A stretch of 64,000 nt of DNA from Arthonia radiata (GCA_002989075.1 PSQN01000007.1:248001-312000); one strand, 5' to 3'. Shown: positions 32,384 to 44,545, counted from the first letter of the stretch. Numbers and translations: made by a program. The notes: a model not told the origin generated them from the sequence alone.

Positions 32384-33163
32384 ATGGCGTCTTCGTCTTC
32401 ATCCGGAGGAAAAGGCCGTCTTGAAACCCCTCGCGAGTGGGAAACCCGCTGGAACAGCCATGTGCTCCGTCGATCGAGGCCAGTAAGCCCCAAGAGCCCA
32501 AAGAGCAAGAAGCAAGTGAATCAGATCATTCACGACTTTCATACAATGCGGGGGAAATGGGAAGGTTCAGATGAGCAAAAAGAGATTTTGGATGACATTC
32601 GTAAACACACGTCGGCTCTGCACCATATCAAAAAGGTTGTCAATCCTGGGCTTGGCTCACTCGTACTCGGCGAGAAGCAAGGGAGAGAGTCAGGCGAGGA
32701 GCTCGACGACGACGAATACCAGGGACCGATATTGCAGATCTTGTTCATGAGCGACGTGCTTCACGAGGCCAGGAAGCAACAGAGACTGCGCAGTTTGGCG
32801 TCAGAGATCGTTGTACATACAAAGGATCCCGGCTTCGAGCACGATGATTTGGCGGTGCTCGCCGTCCTCGGCTTCCGTGCAGAGGATGACAGCGACACTG
32901 GAGCGGAGATCGACCAGGATACTTGGTGGTTTGCGCCCAATCTCGACTATGACGCCGTACCGCTGGACAAGATGCAGGCGAAAAAGCCGGTGATGATAAC
33001 AACCAGCACAACCACAGTCAAGAAGAGTAGCGGCTTCGCGAAGTTTCTTCAGGATAACTATGACGAATGTCAATACAACTCGCTGGACTTAGAACAGTTT
33101 GGGGAAGCAGCTATCTTGGCAATGGCTGATAACAAGACGTGGACACGCAAGGTCAACAAATAG
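32384..33163 (+). CDS. Hypothetical protein, family not recognised
   Basis: A single exon of 259 residues starting MASSSSSGGKGR. It is hydrophilic, with a Ser-rich start, a basic Ser-Pro stretch (RPVSPKSPKSKK) and an amphipathic helix region around HEARKQQRLRSLASEI. Acidic patches follow (GEELDDDEYQ), and the C-terminus contains FAKFLQDNYDECQYNSLDLEQFGEAA-type helices. No signal peptide or membrane helix. The length, uniform codon texture and clean ATG context support a real gene; function is unknown. Repeated S/T-P sites suggest phosphorylation, which is inference. Confidence 0.65.
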   Translation: MASSSSSGGKGRLETPREWETRWNSHVLRRSRPVSPKSPKSKKQVNQIIHDFHTMRGKWEGSDEQKEILDDIRKHTSALHHIKKVVNPGLGSLVLGEKQGRESGEELDDDEYQGPILQILFMSDVLHEARKQQRLRSLASEIVVHTKDPGFEHDDLAVLAVLGFRAEDDSDTGAEIDQDTWWFAPNLDYDAVPLDKMQAKKPVMITTSTTTVKKSSGFAKFLQDNYDECQYNSLDLEQFGEAAILAMADNKTWTRKVNK

Positions 33164-33702
33164 TACTGTCCGTTTGCTTGAGTATTCGTAAGCAATTCAT
33201 AGAGGAGTGGGTAGCTGCGCGCTTCAAGATGTGGACCATATTCAACACGCTTTAGACTTCTCGGCTTCAGAGGTGTGGACCGCCACCGGTGAAATGTCAT
33301 CGAGCCAAGCCAGATCATGTCTAACGCGCTATTGGGTATCCCTTAAAAACTTAGAGGAAAGCGCGTCTTTCTGAACTTTCCCCGAATGAAAAAAGAGATT
33401 TTGGAAAGGAGGCGTGCGACACATCGAACTGCACCTCCTTGCGCTTCGAAAATAGCGCAATAGTTTATTTGTTACCAGACTTTGAGGGTTGACACCCATC
33501 CTGCCCTGTACAAAAGCACCCTTACGATATTGTCATACAGACATGAATACTGCTTTCTTCCTCCTCTCCAATCGTGTTTCACATCAGAACGTCGTTCGGC
33601 ACCCCTTCGAGGCCATCCAGCAAAGATGCTGCGCTTGCATAGCCTCGGGTCCAATCAAAGTCTTCAAAGCACTTCACAATTTCACAAAGACAGAAGTAGT
33701 TC
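33164..33702. other. Intergenic between convergent genes
   Basis: Nothing recognised in about 540 bases. Confidence 0.45.
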
Positions 33703-34299
33703 TCAATTCTGCTTGGCTGCTTGTCCTTCCCCTTTATTAAACCAATCTATGAATCGCACGGGCGTCCGGGTGTTGATTTTGCTCTCTTCCGGCTCGTGCA
33801 ACTGAGGCGGCCTCGCTCTGTCAACGTAGACTTGATCGCAAAGATCCTTAGCGATCCATGTCACAATGTAGAGATTGCTCTTATCCTTTGGATCAGACTC
33901 GTGCGAGCTCCAGAGCACTCGCGCGGCGCTTACGACTCTCCCACCTCTACCTGGAAGATTAACAGCGACGCTTTCACCGGGATCTCTGTTGCAATGAATG
34001 TAAGCATAATTTTGAAGAAAAGAGATAGCGCCAGATGCAATAGGGCGGAGAAGGTGAGCTGGCGCTTACTCTACGAAAATGGCCTTGATCCTTGCAGGGT
34101 CTATGGGAAACTCGTGCGTGTCAAAGTGTTGGTAGACCTGTCCAATCCTATCGATGTATTGCCTAGCTTTGAGCTCAGGTCTGATCGTCTTCATATCGCG
34201 ACGCGCGAATATTGCAGGCCGTCCTCCTGGGATTGGCGGCGACATCCCCTCGAATTTGGCATTCCACTCAGCATGTTTATAATTCCAATACCCTGCCAT
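33703..34299 (-). CDS. Hypothetical protein, two-exon model
   Basis: Exons 34299-34070 and 33985-33703 join across an 84-nt GTAAGC...CAACAG intron in frame, giving 170 residues. Exon 1 begins MAGYWNYKHAEWNAKFEGM and contains FARRDMKTIRPELKARQYID. Exon 2 contains GRVVSAARVLWSSHES and RTPVRFIDWFNKGEG. No domain is recognised. The frame is open further upstream without ATG. An alternative model uses another frame (to 34508) and a GTATTG donor near 34290, converging on the same downstream exon. The consistent downstream frame across a good intron makes coding likely; the 5' end is uncertain. Confidence 0.5.
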
Positions 34300-34928
34300 A
34301 GCTGCAACAGCTCGTGTGGTGGACTGCGGATCGCCTGTGACACGATGTGATGATACTGTGGCGCTTCCCTGAAAGTTACTCGAAGGTTCTTTCGAATGGT
34401 TCTAGGGTAGTAGTAACGACCATCAAATCCCCGCAATGATGACAAGGGATCGGCCAGTATATTCCGCAGGGAATATATGAGCAAGAAAGTGGCCACGTAG
34501 TCATCCAAATGAACTCGGAACGTTTGCCACGGTTCAAGTTATTGCCTTCTCACAGACCATGGCAGTACTGACTCTGTAAATCAGAGCTACGCTGGCTTCG
34601 CCGGTTATCTATGATAAGATGTGACAAGATGAAGCTTTCGTTTGGCTTGCGATTTTTAGTCGCCCAATCCGGTGAGACTGTAGTGCATGCTAGACTGCGC
34701 CTCTGTTGGATGACGCAAGTTAGCCGTTACCCAATGAGGCGCGTATCTGCACCATCTGATAGTGTAGCTTTATTAAGTGCCGCAATAGCGACAGCCCTCA
34801 CACATAGCGTGCTGTGCCATAGTAAAGCTTGTGAGTAAAACACTGACTTGCCCGGTACGCCCACCTGAGGTGGCCCTTCATCCTTGTTTCAAGCTATGCC
34901 TGCAAAGAGTGGCTATTTATGAGCTTGT
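34300..34928. other. Unassigned, possible 5' exon of the preceding gene
   Basis: A minus-strand frame from 34508 (start MDDYVATFLLIYSLRN) may be a 5' exon of the 33.7-34.3 kb gene. Otherwise nothing is recognised. Confidence 0.35.
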
Positions 34929-35450
34929 CTACGTTTCAGCACTCAACCACTCCCTAATTCTTCGCATGAGGTCCGCGCTTCTTGCCTCGTCAGGCGGCTC
35001 TTGGCCGTTGCTCTCCGGAATCACCACGTACTTCTCCGGCATAACTTCGTCGCCAGGCATAGCCCTTACAACCGGCACCCTCCTCTTCAGCCCGATCCCC
35101 ATCAGAAAATAAACCGTTCGCACCTTATCTAGCTCCGTAACATTCGCACCTGGAGCGCGCTTGCTCAACTCAAAGACCACCGCGCCTGTTCTCAGCCACG
35201 CGTTGCGGCACCGGCCGCCGCCAGCGAGTTCGAGATCCCGCGGTAGATGGTGGAGTAAATATTGGCGCCATGCGTCGCTATGATCAGTGTACGCACGGCT
35301 GAGATCGACCTTGAAGGTGATGATGTTTCGCGATAATGGCCCTCGAGGCGGAGAGACATAATCAGGAGGTATAGACTCACTTCCTCTCAGATTGGTGCCT
35401 AAGACGTCTCTGTGTAGTACTCGGTATCTCTCTTGATTGTTGGCTGACAT
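34929..35450 (-). CDS. Hypothetical protein, family not recognised
   Basis: A single exon of 173 residues starting MSANNQERYRVLHRD. It is hydrophilic, with a helix DAWRQYLLHHLPRDLE, a beta-like block AWLRTGAVVFELSK, then LDKVRTVYFLMGIGLKRRVPVVR, and an acidic/basic C-terminal helix DLMRRIREWL. No signal peptide or membrane segment. Its size is close to the neighbouring 170-residue hypothetical, but I see no alignable similarity. The ATG lies 1.1 kb from the upstream border of the gene desert at 35.5-37.8 kb. Confidence 0.55.
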   Translation of the reverse strand: MSANNQERYRVLHRDVLGTNLRGSESIPPDYVSPPRGPLSRNIITFKVDLSRAYTDHSDAWRQYLLHHLPRDLELAGGGRCRNAWLRTGAVVFELSKRAPGANVTELDKVRTVYFLMGIGLKRRVPVVRAMPGDEVMPEKYVVIPESNGQEPPDEARSADLMRRIREWLSAET

Positions 35451-37844
35451 GATGCGTTATGGAAGCAGGTCCTACTGAGATTGAGAGTGAGGAGAGCAAG
35501 GAGGATTTTGGCCAACAATTGGCTCATGGGGAAGGGAAGATATAGCTTATATATACATAGAGGAGAGCAAAAACGTCTTGACGAAGTACCTTCGTACTTC
35601 ATAGATGACACGACGACATGCGGTCAAAGGCAGTGACATAGCTGTTAGAATGTGGCCATTTAATCTTAACTGCCAGATCTGATAACTTTTTCTACAGATC
35701 GGACAGCAGCCACGATGCGATACCATAATTTATGAGAATGAGACATTGCTGCATCGCCGGCGATTCGAATGGCTCGAGAGCATTCAACGACGTGATGTGA
35801 TGTCTGGAGAATGCTGAAGAGTAAGAATTATTGAGGAAACTCAGGGGCTTTTCTCTAGCTCAAGATGGGTGGCTGCGACCGCATTAGGAATAGCGTGTTT
35901 TTCCTGTGGCGTCTCCTGAAAGCTACTGCACTTCATCCCATGCTCTTCGACCACACTCTTGCTCTCCAGCATCTGCCTCACGACTTCAAAAGTCAATCTC
36001 AATATCAAAATCACATATACCAGTAGGGGTTCTTCTCGAAATTTGGCCGAAATTTGATTGAGGTGCACACACTAAGCTCAGGCATTGAACCATCGTAACA
36101 GAGCCATGCCTTAAATAGCTATGTGGTCGAACGCCGCCAACTAGTTCAGCCAGCAGCGAACTGCACGAAATACAGGTGTCTCGTGTTAGAAGACCTCATC
36201 TCGTTATGCTCGTTGAAGGGCCACCTCATGACAGTTATCACATGTCTCTGAATCCGTCTTATCTTGCTGCGCTCGAATATCCCTTCTCGCTTTTCTATAC
36301 ATGTGCAAACATAAAAAGAGTAGATCACTACCCAGTCACGAAGCTGCGTGGAGGCTGAGCTGCTCTGGAGCAGACTCTAGACTTTATGTCCGCTAACAAA
36401 CCTTCGTCGTTCGCTCGCGATTCCGTCTGTAATCAACTTGCGGTATCTACAGCCCTTAAGATGTACTAAGTTGTAGCAACGGCGGCTATCAGTCCTTCTG
36501 CATGTCTATGTGAGTGAAATCGAAGCCTCAGTCTCACCGCGACTTCCGTTTTGGAAGACGAGCAGGTTGTTTTCGCCATCACCAGTCCGCTGCTTCCTTC
36601 ATTTGCTACCGTTGAGCCTGCGTTCCTTTAACGTGCTCTATTTTGCGTGGCTTTTCCAGTGGATGCTCACATGGAGACTGCCTTCCCGCGGCGTGGGTGT
36701 GAGTAGGCTTTCGAGCTGAAACCAAAGTCTCTATCATGTATCTAGCTCTTGATTGTTGAGGCTGGTCCAGGGACACATGTCAGTTGCTATGGATTGGGCT
36801 GGGAATGTCTTGGAAGGTCTGAATAATAGATTGAGAAAGTGATAGGCGGAGAAAACGGGCTTGTTTACATACTCCAGTTGAAAAATGCAGTGTTCCGCGC
36901 TACGATAAGTACCTATCCCAAGCTTTCGCTTGATCTTCTGTCTTCTTCAATGTGCTGTCGTCTTACTCTCCTTCACTTTGGCACTGCCGTCAGCTGTACC
37001 CATTCCTTGAAAGCCTAGAGACTAGCGCTGCTCGACGTCGTATCCAGAGGCGCATGCCACATTGCCACCATTTGCCATATCAGCCAGCTGGTGTCCCTGC
37101 TGCTGGACTTGCTATGCCAGACTGACCTGCAAGTATACGACCCGCTGTCTCTTGCACCTAATCTCCTCGCACGCATGTGCGCGTACATCTAAACACCCTC
37201 TGTACTATGTCTCGGGCAATAGTAGCATCCAAGCTTGAATCAGTGAGCGCTTCCGCCTGCTATGCCACACACGTATGCATGCTATTACTCGATCAAGTAG
37301 GCTTCCGGGACACACATACAAAGTATGTCTTCACCGGGAGTGGAAACCTTCTCTTCTACATCACCGCCGTGGTCTTGAAAGTTGACGATTCTGGCGATCG
37401 ACGAATCCGAGCGACGCACTATTAAGCGGACGAACTTACTCTTTGGCGATTGGCAATTGCGCTTACAGCGCACACGTACCAGAGCAGGCGTGCGGATGAA
37501 GTGGACTGCCCAGAGAAACTCGCAGTATAGCAGGAGGCATCGAATAATCTGGAGGCAAGTCGTGAGAGAAAGAATCGTCGATGCGGACCGCGAAAGGCGC
37601 CACACGATAGGGAACCCCTGCTCTCTCGGAGCAGGGTGCGCGGACGCTCTGCGTGAAGGAGCCTCCCGGTAAGGTATAGGGTATCCTCAAAAGGACTCGT
37701 GAGACGTCGTCGGATGGTGAGGAGGATATGGTAAGGATGAGCATTCGTCCAGCAGAAGCCGCTGGCCTGGGCATGGAGGAGCGCCCTTGCGATGACCACG
37801 CAGAAAGCGCTGCAGATGGTCAGCTCGAATGAGGAGCTGACGGA
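35451..37844. other. Gene-poor stretch of 2.4 kb
   Basis: No open frame here exceeds about 100 codons with protein-like texture, and no RNA gene or repeat is recognised. Composition is ordinary, not RIP-like, unlike the block at 1.4-2.6 kb. Small frames at 37.2-37.8 kb on both strands overlap one another and are probably chance. Confidence 0.45.
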
Positions 37845-38682
37845 ATGCTTCAGGACAACAGGAGCCTCGACTATGACCTCAATGGCGACAGTTCGTGGTT
37901 CAGTGCTGACGACTTTGCCTCCGACGAGGATGCAATTGACGAAGACGAGAAAGAGAAGGAAACAGTGCAGAAATACTTGGAGCATTTGAAAGCACCACTA
38001 AACATGGGTTTGTTGTTGACGGCGCAGACTGCGGACAGTTTGGTTGCATTGGTGCAGGAGCACTCTTTGCTGCATTCGATCTTCAGGACAGCCTTTAGCA
38101 GCGACCAGACGGGGTTGGAGTTTAGGAAGAGGACTACTCACTGGCGTGGCGGTATGTTCACCCTCTCGACCAAGACCATGGCCGGACAGGATGCTCCCTC
38201 TTTAGACGCCTGTAAAGCTGGGCGATTGTTGTCAGGATCTCATGGTCTCAGAGCCACCGCAAAGATTCTCGTCTGAACTCGTGGCTGATCATTCCCTTCG
38301 CTGACAATATCTATGCCTGACTCCGTATGGTTTAGCAGTTGCCATATCTGTACTCACCATACGTGAAGAGGTACGTTTGGGAAGACTGTGGCACGCGCGC
38401 ACTGCCGAGGATTTCTTGCGCTATACTCAGAGTCGTCCGGTCCTCATCCAGATCCTGAGGAGGACCTTCTCCGGAAATGCCCAGGACGCATCTTCCTCAA
38501 CAAGCTTCGAGAAAAAGGTGCTCGGGCGGAGGAGAGTGACGGTCTTGCTCGTGATACAGATACTTGCCGAGGAAGGGCAGCAAGTGTTCTACTCGAGACG
38601 AAACCGGTCATCTTCTTGCATGTCACGATTATTGGTATTGTCAGTCGTGATTTGCGATTTTTGCTCTTGCGGACGTGATTGA
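37845..38682 (+). CDS. Possible two-exon hypothetical gene or gene remnant
   Basis: A plus-strand frame at 37845-38276 encodes an acidic segment (DDFASDEDAIDEDEKEKE) followed by helices. A second frame, 38377-38682, follows. A GTATGT donor at about 38151 and acceptors near 38340 could join them. The two pieces share a similar helical block: TADSLVALVQEHSLLHSIFR and TAEDFLRYTQSRPVLIQILR, each followed by F-S and a Lys-rich end. That internal similarity is hard to get by chance and argues for real but possibly degraded coding sequence. No family is recognised, and the exon model is tentative. Confidence 0.35.
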
Positions 38683-38973
38683 GTCTGCGACTTGATTCTC
38701 TTCCATCTTTGTCGAATCTTCTGACTTGAATCTTCCACTTTTCGGTCAAACATTGCGCGAGCCAAATTAGATCGTGCAGAGCGTGCCCGCACTGCGAGAA
38801 AGCTCTTGTAGTATGCACCTTGCTGCTTCGCCAGATATTCGGATCTTTCTTGGAGCGAATTTAGACTATTTTGTAGCTCGACGTGGTGCTGCATCGATCT
38901 TGAATAGTCCCTTTGATCGTGGAATCTTCTGTAGTCGGCTGATGTGTATTGAGGCTGGGATTTCGCATCGTCC
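38589..38973 (-). CDS. Possible coiled-coil hypothetical (3' exon)
   Basis: The minus-strand frame is open from about 38973, with an internal ATG at 38894. It reads as a polar coiled coil rich in Gln, Arg, Lys and Ser (for example LQNSLNSLQERSEYLAKQQG and KIRQRWKRIKSQTQSRPQ). Composition is protein-like over more than 120 codons and extends upstream of the ATG to a possible acceptor, CTGCAG. It may be the last exon of a gene whose 5' part I cannot trace. It overlaps the 3' end of the plus-strand hypothetical, so at least one model is probably wrong. Confidence 0.3.
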
Positions 38974-39657
38974 TGCAGGAGAGACGCGCACCTTTATCCA
39001 CTTTCCGATGCGTGGTTTAGGGGCAGTAGGTGACGGCTAAATTTAGCATGACAGCGATGCAGGGCTTAGTGCCGGGACCGGTACGGCGCTAAATAGTCGT
39101 TCTCGGCGCCGACACTACTGCGCCACGTGAGACCGTCTGGTCTTCGAGCGTTCTTTGGTGAGGTCTGCCACTGAGATGTTGCTCGAGCAGTAGACAGGTC
39201 GTCGTGATATAACAAAGCAAAGAGATTACAGCAACTGCAGAAAAGGCAATGTCGCAAATTGCGACGCATGGAAACAGAGTCCTTGGCGGTTTCACTAAAA
39301 AGTGGCGCATTGGAGCTGAAGAGGGGTTAGGGTTACAGCAAGCGGCGGTCAGGGGGCGGTATTCTTGGGGTCAAGGGTCCAAGAGTCCAAGATTGATTTC
39401 GGCCAACTCCAAAAAAGACGCGCAGCAGTGAAGCAGACAAGCCTCAATCATCTCTCGTGTCATCCCACCTCATCCACCACTCTTCCTTTCTTCCTTTCGC
39501 TTTGTCCCTCTTCTCTTCCCTATAACCCCTTCCCTGTCGAAAGCGGCCATATCTCAGGGCCCCCTGCCCCATCAATCATTGGTCGACTGTGAGACTTCAA
39601 TTTGAACCCCCTTTGTCCAAAGTCACAATCGCCGTCAAAGAAAAGTTGTAACTCACC
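38974..39657 (+). promoter_or_regulatory. Upstream region of the chitin synthase gene
   Basis: A pyrimidine-rich tract (about 39,470-39,545, mainly CTT and TCC) precedes the start codon by about 110 bases, as is common in highly expressed fungal genes. No other feature is supported. Confidence 0.45.
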
Positions 39658-42612
39658 ATGGCGCACTATCCGCCAGGTGGGGGCTACGGCACCGACCATC
39701 AGATGTCAGATCTGTCATCCGCTCAGGTGAAACCACTTCATCCTCATCCGTTGCCGCGTCAACGTCTGACTTTCTCTTCAGCGATACCCAGCAACACATC
39801 ACGATTCAGATGACGAGGAAGTAGAGCACTCACTCCTCCACTCAAACCCCATGCACCAGGGCGCTGGCCCGTTTGACGACCCCATGCATCCGCACACAGC
39901 CCAGCACAGCGAACAAGAGAAGGGCTACACATTGCAAGAGAGTTACGCGGAGCACGATGCCCCTCCGTACAATGGGTTCAACCACTCCGATACATACTCC
40001 AGCACGACCCTGAATGATCCATCGAAAGCCTTCGGTGTGCCTGGCCGCACACCGTCCCCGTACAGCGAGGTGTCAGACGACTCCGTAGAGGCTTGGCGGG
40101 CAAGACAGGCTCCTGGTGGACCTGGCGCTATCCGAAGGTTCCAGACAAGAAAAGTCAAGCTTCAACAAGGCTCCGTGCTCAGTGTTGAGTATCCGGTCCC
40201 GAGCGCGATTCAGAACTCTGTGCAGGCAAAGTATCGAAATGATCTGGAGAGCGGTAGCGAAGAGTTCACACACATGCGGTGTAAGCCATCGTGAAGCAAT
40301 TTCTTGTGACAAGAAGGTATTGACTGATGTGTGTATAGACACTGCCGCAACATGCGACCCAGACGATTTCACGCTCAAGAATGGCTATAATCTCCGATCA
40401 GCCATGTACAACCGCCACACCGAACTGCTCATCGCGATCACGTACTACAACGAAGACAAAGTCTTGACATCTCGAACACTTCACGGTGTCATGCAGAACA
40501 TCAAGGACATTGTTAATATCAAGAAGTCCGAGTTCTGGAACAAAGGTGGCCCAGCGTGGCAAAAGATCGTAGTCGCACTTGTTTTCGACGGTATCGACCC
40601 TTGCGACAAGGGTACGCTTGACGTGCTCGCGACCGTCGGTATCTATCAAGATGGTGTAATGAAAAAGGACATCGACGGCAAGGAGACGACTGCGCACATC
40701 TTCGAGTACACAACTCAGCTTTCCGTCACGCCGAATCAGCAGCTGTGCCGCCCGCACGAGGATGGTGGCAGCACCACATTCCCGCCTGTTCAGATGCTCT
40801 TCTGTCTCAAGCAGAAGAACAGCAAGAAGATCAACTCTCACAGATGGCTATTCACCGCTTTCGGTCGCATACTCAACCCTGAAGTCTGCATTCTGATCGA
40901 CGCTGGTACCAAGCCTGGCCACAAGTCCCTTCTCGCTCTTTGGGAAGGTTTCTACAATGACAAAGACCTGGGTGGCGCTTGTGGTGAAATTCACGTCGAA
41001 CTTGGCAGAGGCTGGAAGAATCTCCTCAACCCGCTCGTGGCTGTCCAGAATTTTGAATACAAGATCAGCAACATTCTTGACAAGCCCCTGGAGAGTACGT
41101 TCGGGTACGTTTCCGTGTTGCCCGGAGCCTTCTCAGCCTACCGGTTCCGCGCCATCATGGGCAGACCACTCGAGCAGTACTTCCACGGTGATCACACGCT
41201 CGCCAAGAAGTATGGTAAGAAGGGTATCGAGGGCATGAACATCTTCAAGAAGAACATGTTTTTGGCCGAAGATCGTATTCTCTGCTTCGAACTCGTGGCG
41301 AAGGCGGGCTCAAAGTGGCACCTGACCTACGTCAAAGCCTCCAAGGGCGAGACTGATGTGCCAGGTAGTGCGCCCGAACTCATCTCACAGCGTCGACGAT
41401 GGAACAACGGGTCGTTCGCTGCCGGTATCTACTCGATCATGCACTTCAACCGTCTTTACAAGTCCGGACACAACTTTATCCGGATGTTCTTCTTCCATCT
41501 TCAGATGCTCTACTCGGTCGCCAACACTGTCCTTGCCTGGTTCCAACTCGGTAAGTATTTCCAAGCAACTGTAAACCCACTGAACTGACAGTGCCGCGCA
41601 GCTTCGTTCTATCTCACTACGATCGTTATCATGCAACTGGTCAGCGGTCCCAAGTCCACGCAAGGTCTCGAATGGCCCTGGGGACCTAAAGGTGGTCCGA
41701 TCGTCAACACCGTGATTCAGTACATCTATGTTGCTTTTCTCGCTTTGCAGTTCGTTCTGGCACTCGGAAATCGACCCAAAGGTTCCCGATGGACGTACAT
41801 TATATCGTTCTGTGTTTTTGGCGCGATCATGCTCTATCTCCTGGTCCTCACTGGCTACCTGGTTGCACATGCTTTCTCGAAAGAGACACTTGCAAAGACC
41901 AACTTCGGCGATATTGGAGCTTACATTGATCCGGCGAAAGGCAGCAACATTGTTCTTCTGTCGATTGGCGCCACATACGGTATTTACTTCGGCTTCTCCA
42001 TCCTTTACGGCGACCCTTGGCACATGTTCACATCATTCCCGCAGTATATGATTCTCATGTCGACCTACTGCAATATCATCAGCGTCTACGCCTTCAGCAA
42101 TTGGCACGACGTCTCATGGGGTACTAAAGGATCAGACAAGGCCGACGCTTTGCCCTCAGCGCAGACCAAGAAAGCTGGCGATGGAAAGTCAACCGTGATC
42201 GAAGAAGTCGATAAGCCGCAGGCGGACGTTGACAGCCAGTTTGAGCAAACTGTCAAGCGCGCGCTTGCGCCATTCGTGCCCGAACCTGAGGACCACAAGA
42301 AGACATTAGAAGACTCCTACAAATCTTTCCGGACGAAGCTGGTTGTCACCTGGATCTTCACCAACGCGGCGCTAGTCGTGGGCATCACGAGCGAGAACAT
42401 TTCCGAGTTTGGCTTCACAGTAAGTTTGACACATGCGCAAAACGTCATAGAACAGGTACTAACGCACTTTGCAGACTAGTGGTACGAAGCGAACGGCGAA
42501 CTTCTTCTTTGCGCTCCTAATCGTCACGGCCTTCTTGTCAATTATTCGCGGAATTGGCGCGTCCATCTTCTTGTTTAAGTCTGGCCTACTTTTCTGCTTT
42601 TCAAGAAAGTAG
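39658..42612 (+). CDS. Class III chitin synthase
   Basis: Polymerises UDP-GlcNAc into cell-wall chitin at the plasma membrane, chiefly at hyphal tips. Five exons (39658-39726, 39782-40280, 40339-41550, 41602-42419, 42475-42612) encode 911 residues. An acidic, variable N-terminus of about 160 residues precedes [20 protein letters not shown] and FTHMRYTAATCDP. Catalytic signatures then follow: [52 protein letters not shown] and QRRRW. About seven C-terminal membrane helices close the protein. The class III assignment rests on the [17 protein letters not shown] and [15 protein letters not shown] segments, which match Aspergillus ChsB-type enzymes. The residue after QRRRW is Asn where I recall Leu in close relatives. 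Confidence 0.96.
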
Positions 42613-43136
42613 ATCAGACTGGCGGAGATCGGAGAGAGTCAACTAATACGGTGATGTGGATAGGAGACTTTGGATGCGAAGGAGGCCTCGAAACCTTCAG
42701 CGAAGTCATGCAAACCACCAAATAGCAAAACATGAAATGGGAATCGGTGTAAAATATGGGATCTGTGTTTGTAGATCATGAACGAGTCTTGACTAGTCAA
42801 GTAATGAAACGCAACATGTTCTCATGCAAGTGATGAGATGCTCAGTATGACAGTGCGGCTGTATATGAGACCATCCTGTATATCAATATCGTGATGATGA
42901 TGTATTGCCTAAAGCGGCAGTTTCTTCTTCACCAATTGGTGATCGGTACCTTGTGTCTGCCTTCACCTTCACCTCTCGAATTTGTAAACCTTACTCCTAC
43001 TCTCCTCGCAACACCAGTCTTCTCTCAAGAACAGAGATCACCCCCAAGCCTTTCAAAGTCAACATCAACGAAGAGAGCCTACAACTTCATATCTTTCCAT
43101 CCCTCGGATCATAGTCACGCGAGCTGCAGCAGCAAG
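42613..43136. other. Intergenic, nothing recognised
   Basis: 3' UTR of the chitin synthase and promoter of UBC12; two plus-strand short frames overlap each other and are not called. Confidence 0.5.
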
Positions 43137-43840
43137 ATGTTGAAGATTTGGTCAATGGTAAGCATTGAAGCCCCGCGCGTGGCACCCAGTCAAGCTACCT
43201 CAATGCCGAATGAATACTAACATCTCGCAGAAAGCCGAACAGCAGCAACAAGAAGCTGCAACCGCCGGGCCCGGACCGAAGAAGAAAAAGGTCACTGCGG
43301 CGCAACTGCGAGTACAGAAAGGTAAGCCTCCTAGGAGTCGCATAACTCCGTTGTAAATTTTCCTGAGATTCCTATGCTGACTGCTACCCCTCGACAGATC
43401 TCTCCGAGCTCTCCCTCCCCAGCACGATGAAGACCAACTTCCCCGACCCAGATAATCTACTGAACTTCACACTCACAATCAACCCTGATGAAGGCATGTA
43501 CAAGGGCGGCTCGTTCAACTTTGACTTCGCTGTCAATCAGAACTTTCCGCATGATCCGCCGAAGGTGAAGGGCAAAGAAAAATGCTACCACCCCAATATT
43601 GATATGGAGGGTAACGTCTGCTTGAACATCCTCCGAGAAGACTGGAAACCGGTCTTGAACCTCAACGCTGTGATCGTCGGCCTACAATTCCTCTTCCTCG
43701 AACCGAACCCAAGCGACCCACTGAACAAGACCGCGGCGGAAGATCTCAAGACGAACCGTGAAGGCTTCAAGCGCAACGTACGAACGAGTATGGGCGGTGG
43801 AATGGTGGGATCAGAGTCGTTTGACCGGGTGCTGAAATAG
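43137..43840 (+). CDS. UBC12: NEDD8-conjugating enzyme Ubc12
   Basis: E2 enzyme that carries NEDD8/Rub1 to cullins, activating SCF-type ubiquitin ligases. Three exons (43137-43157, 43231-43321, 43398-43840) give 184 residues. The N-terminus MLKIWSM-KAEQQQ is the Ubc12-specific extension that docks on the E1. The UBC fold then shows [15 protein letters not shown], the YHPNID tripeptide and [13 protein letters not shown], with active-site Cys112. Extension plus core separate it from ubiquitin E2s. The seven-codon first exon is typical and easily missed. Confidence 0.95.
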
Positions 43841-44545
43841 GATGTCAGTGGTCCAGGTGTCAGACGCAAGCAGACGAAGAAATGATCACGCGAAACGAAT
43901 ACCCATGGATGGAGGAGCATTAGTTAGGTGTTCATACGCGACTTTGGGCCTGCAATAGAGTAGACGACATGGCGAGGCGCTCTGAATAGGCAGGCTTATT
44001 GCCTCAGCATAAATTATACATACAACCAATTCCAGTGCCATGGGTGTTGGAATACCTGCGAATAGACTGCACTAGCTGCGTGCCTGCTAACAACCGTATC
44101 TGTTTACTATTAATTGTCATCAGCTCATATTAAACCATGTTTTTGACGCTCATACAGGCTCCTGCTCCAATGATAGCTTGCCCGTGAGGCTTGCTCTTCC
44201 AATCGTTTTACAATGACGTCGGGTTGCCTATTTCGGACCGTTCATCCGTCACTCGGCCGTAGCTCACAAGACCCTCATCTCGTCTTTCCACCTCGTCAGT
44301 AGCGCCGCCGCCGCTCCTATATCCAAAGGCTAAATTCAGACGAGGCGCCACGCTCTAATATCAGGGAGTCAGTCTTCTTGTTAGGCTAGCGCAGCTGGTT
44401 TCTTTGCAAGCCAAGCAGCATTCCTCTTTGCCAGCTGGCCCCTTCAGTCGACTTCTGTCTACAGATAGAGCCAAGCTCATAGCACCATTCACCACCTCCC
44501 AGCAGCTCGAAAACATACCCGTCTGAATCCCTCAAGACCGCAAAC
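43841..44545. other. Intergenic, nothing recognised
   Basis: About 700 bases between two plus-strand genes with no supported feature. Confidence 0.5.
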
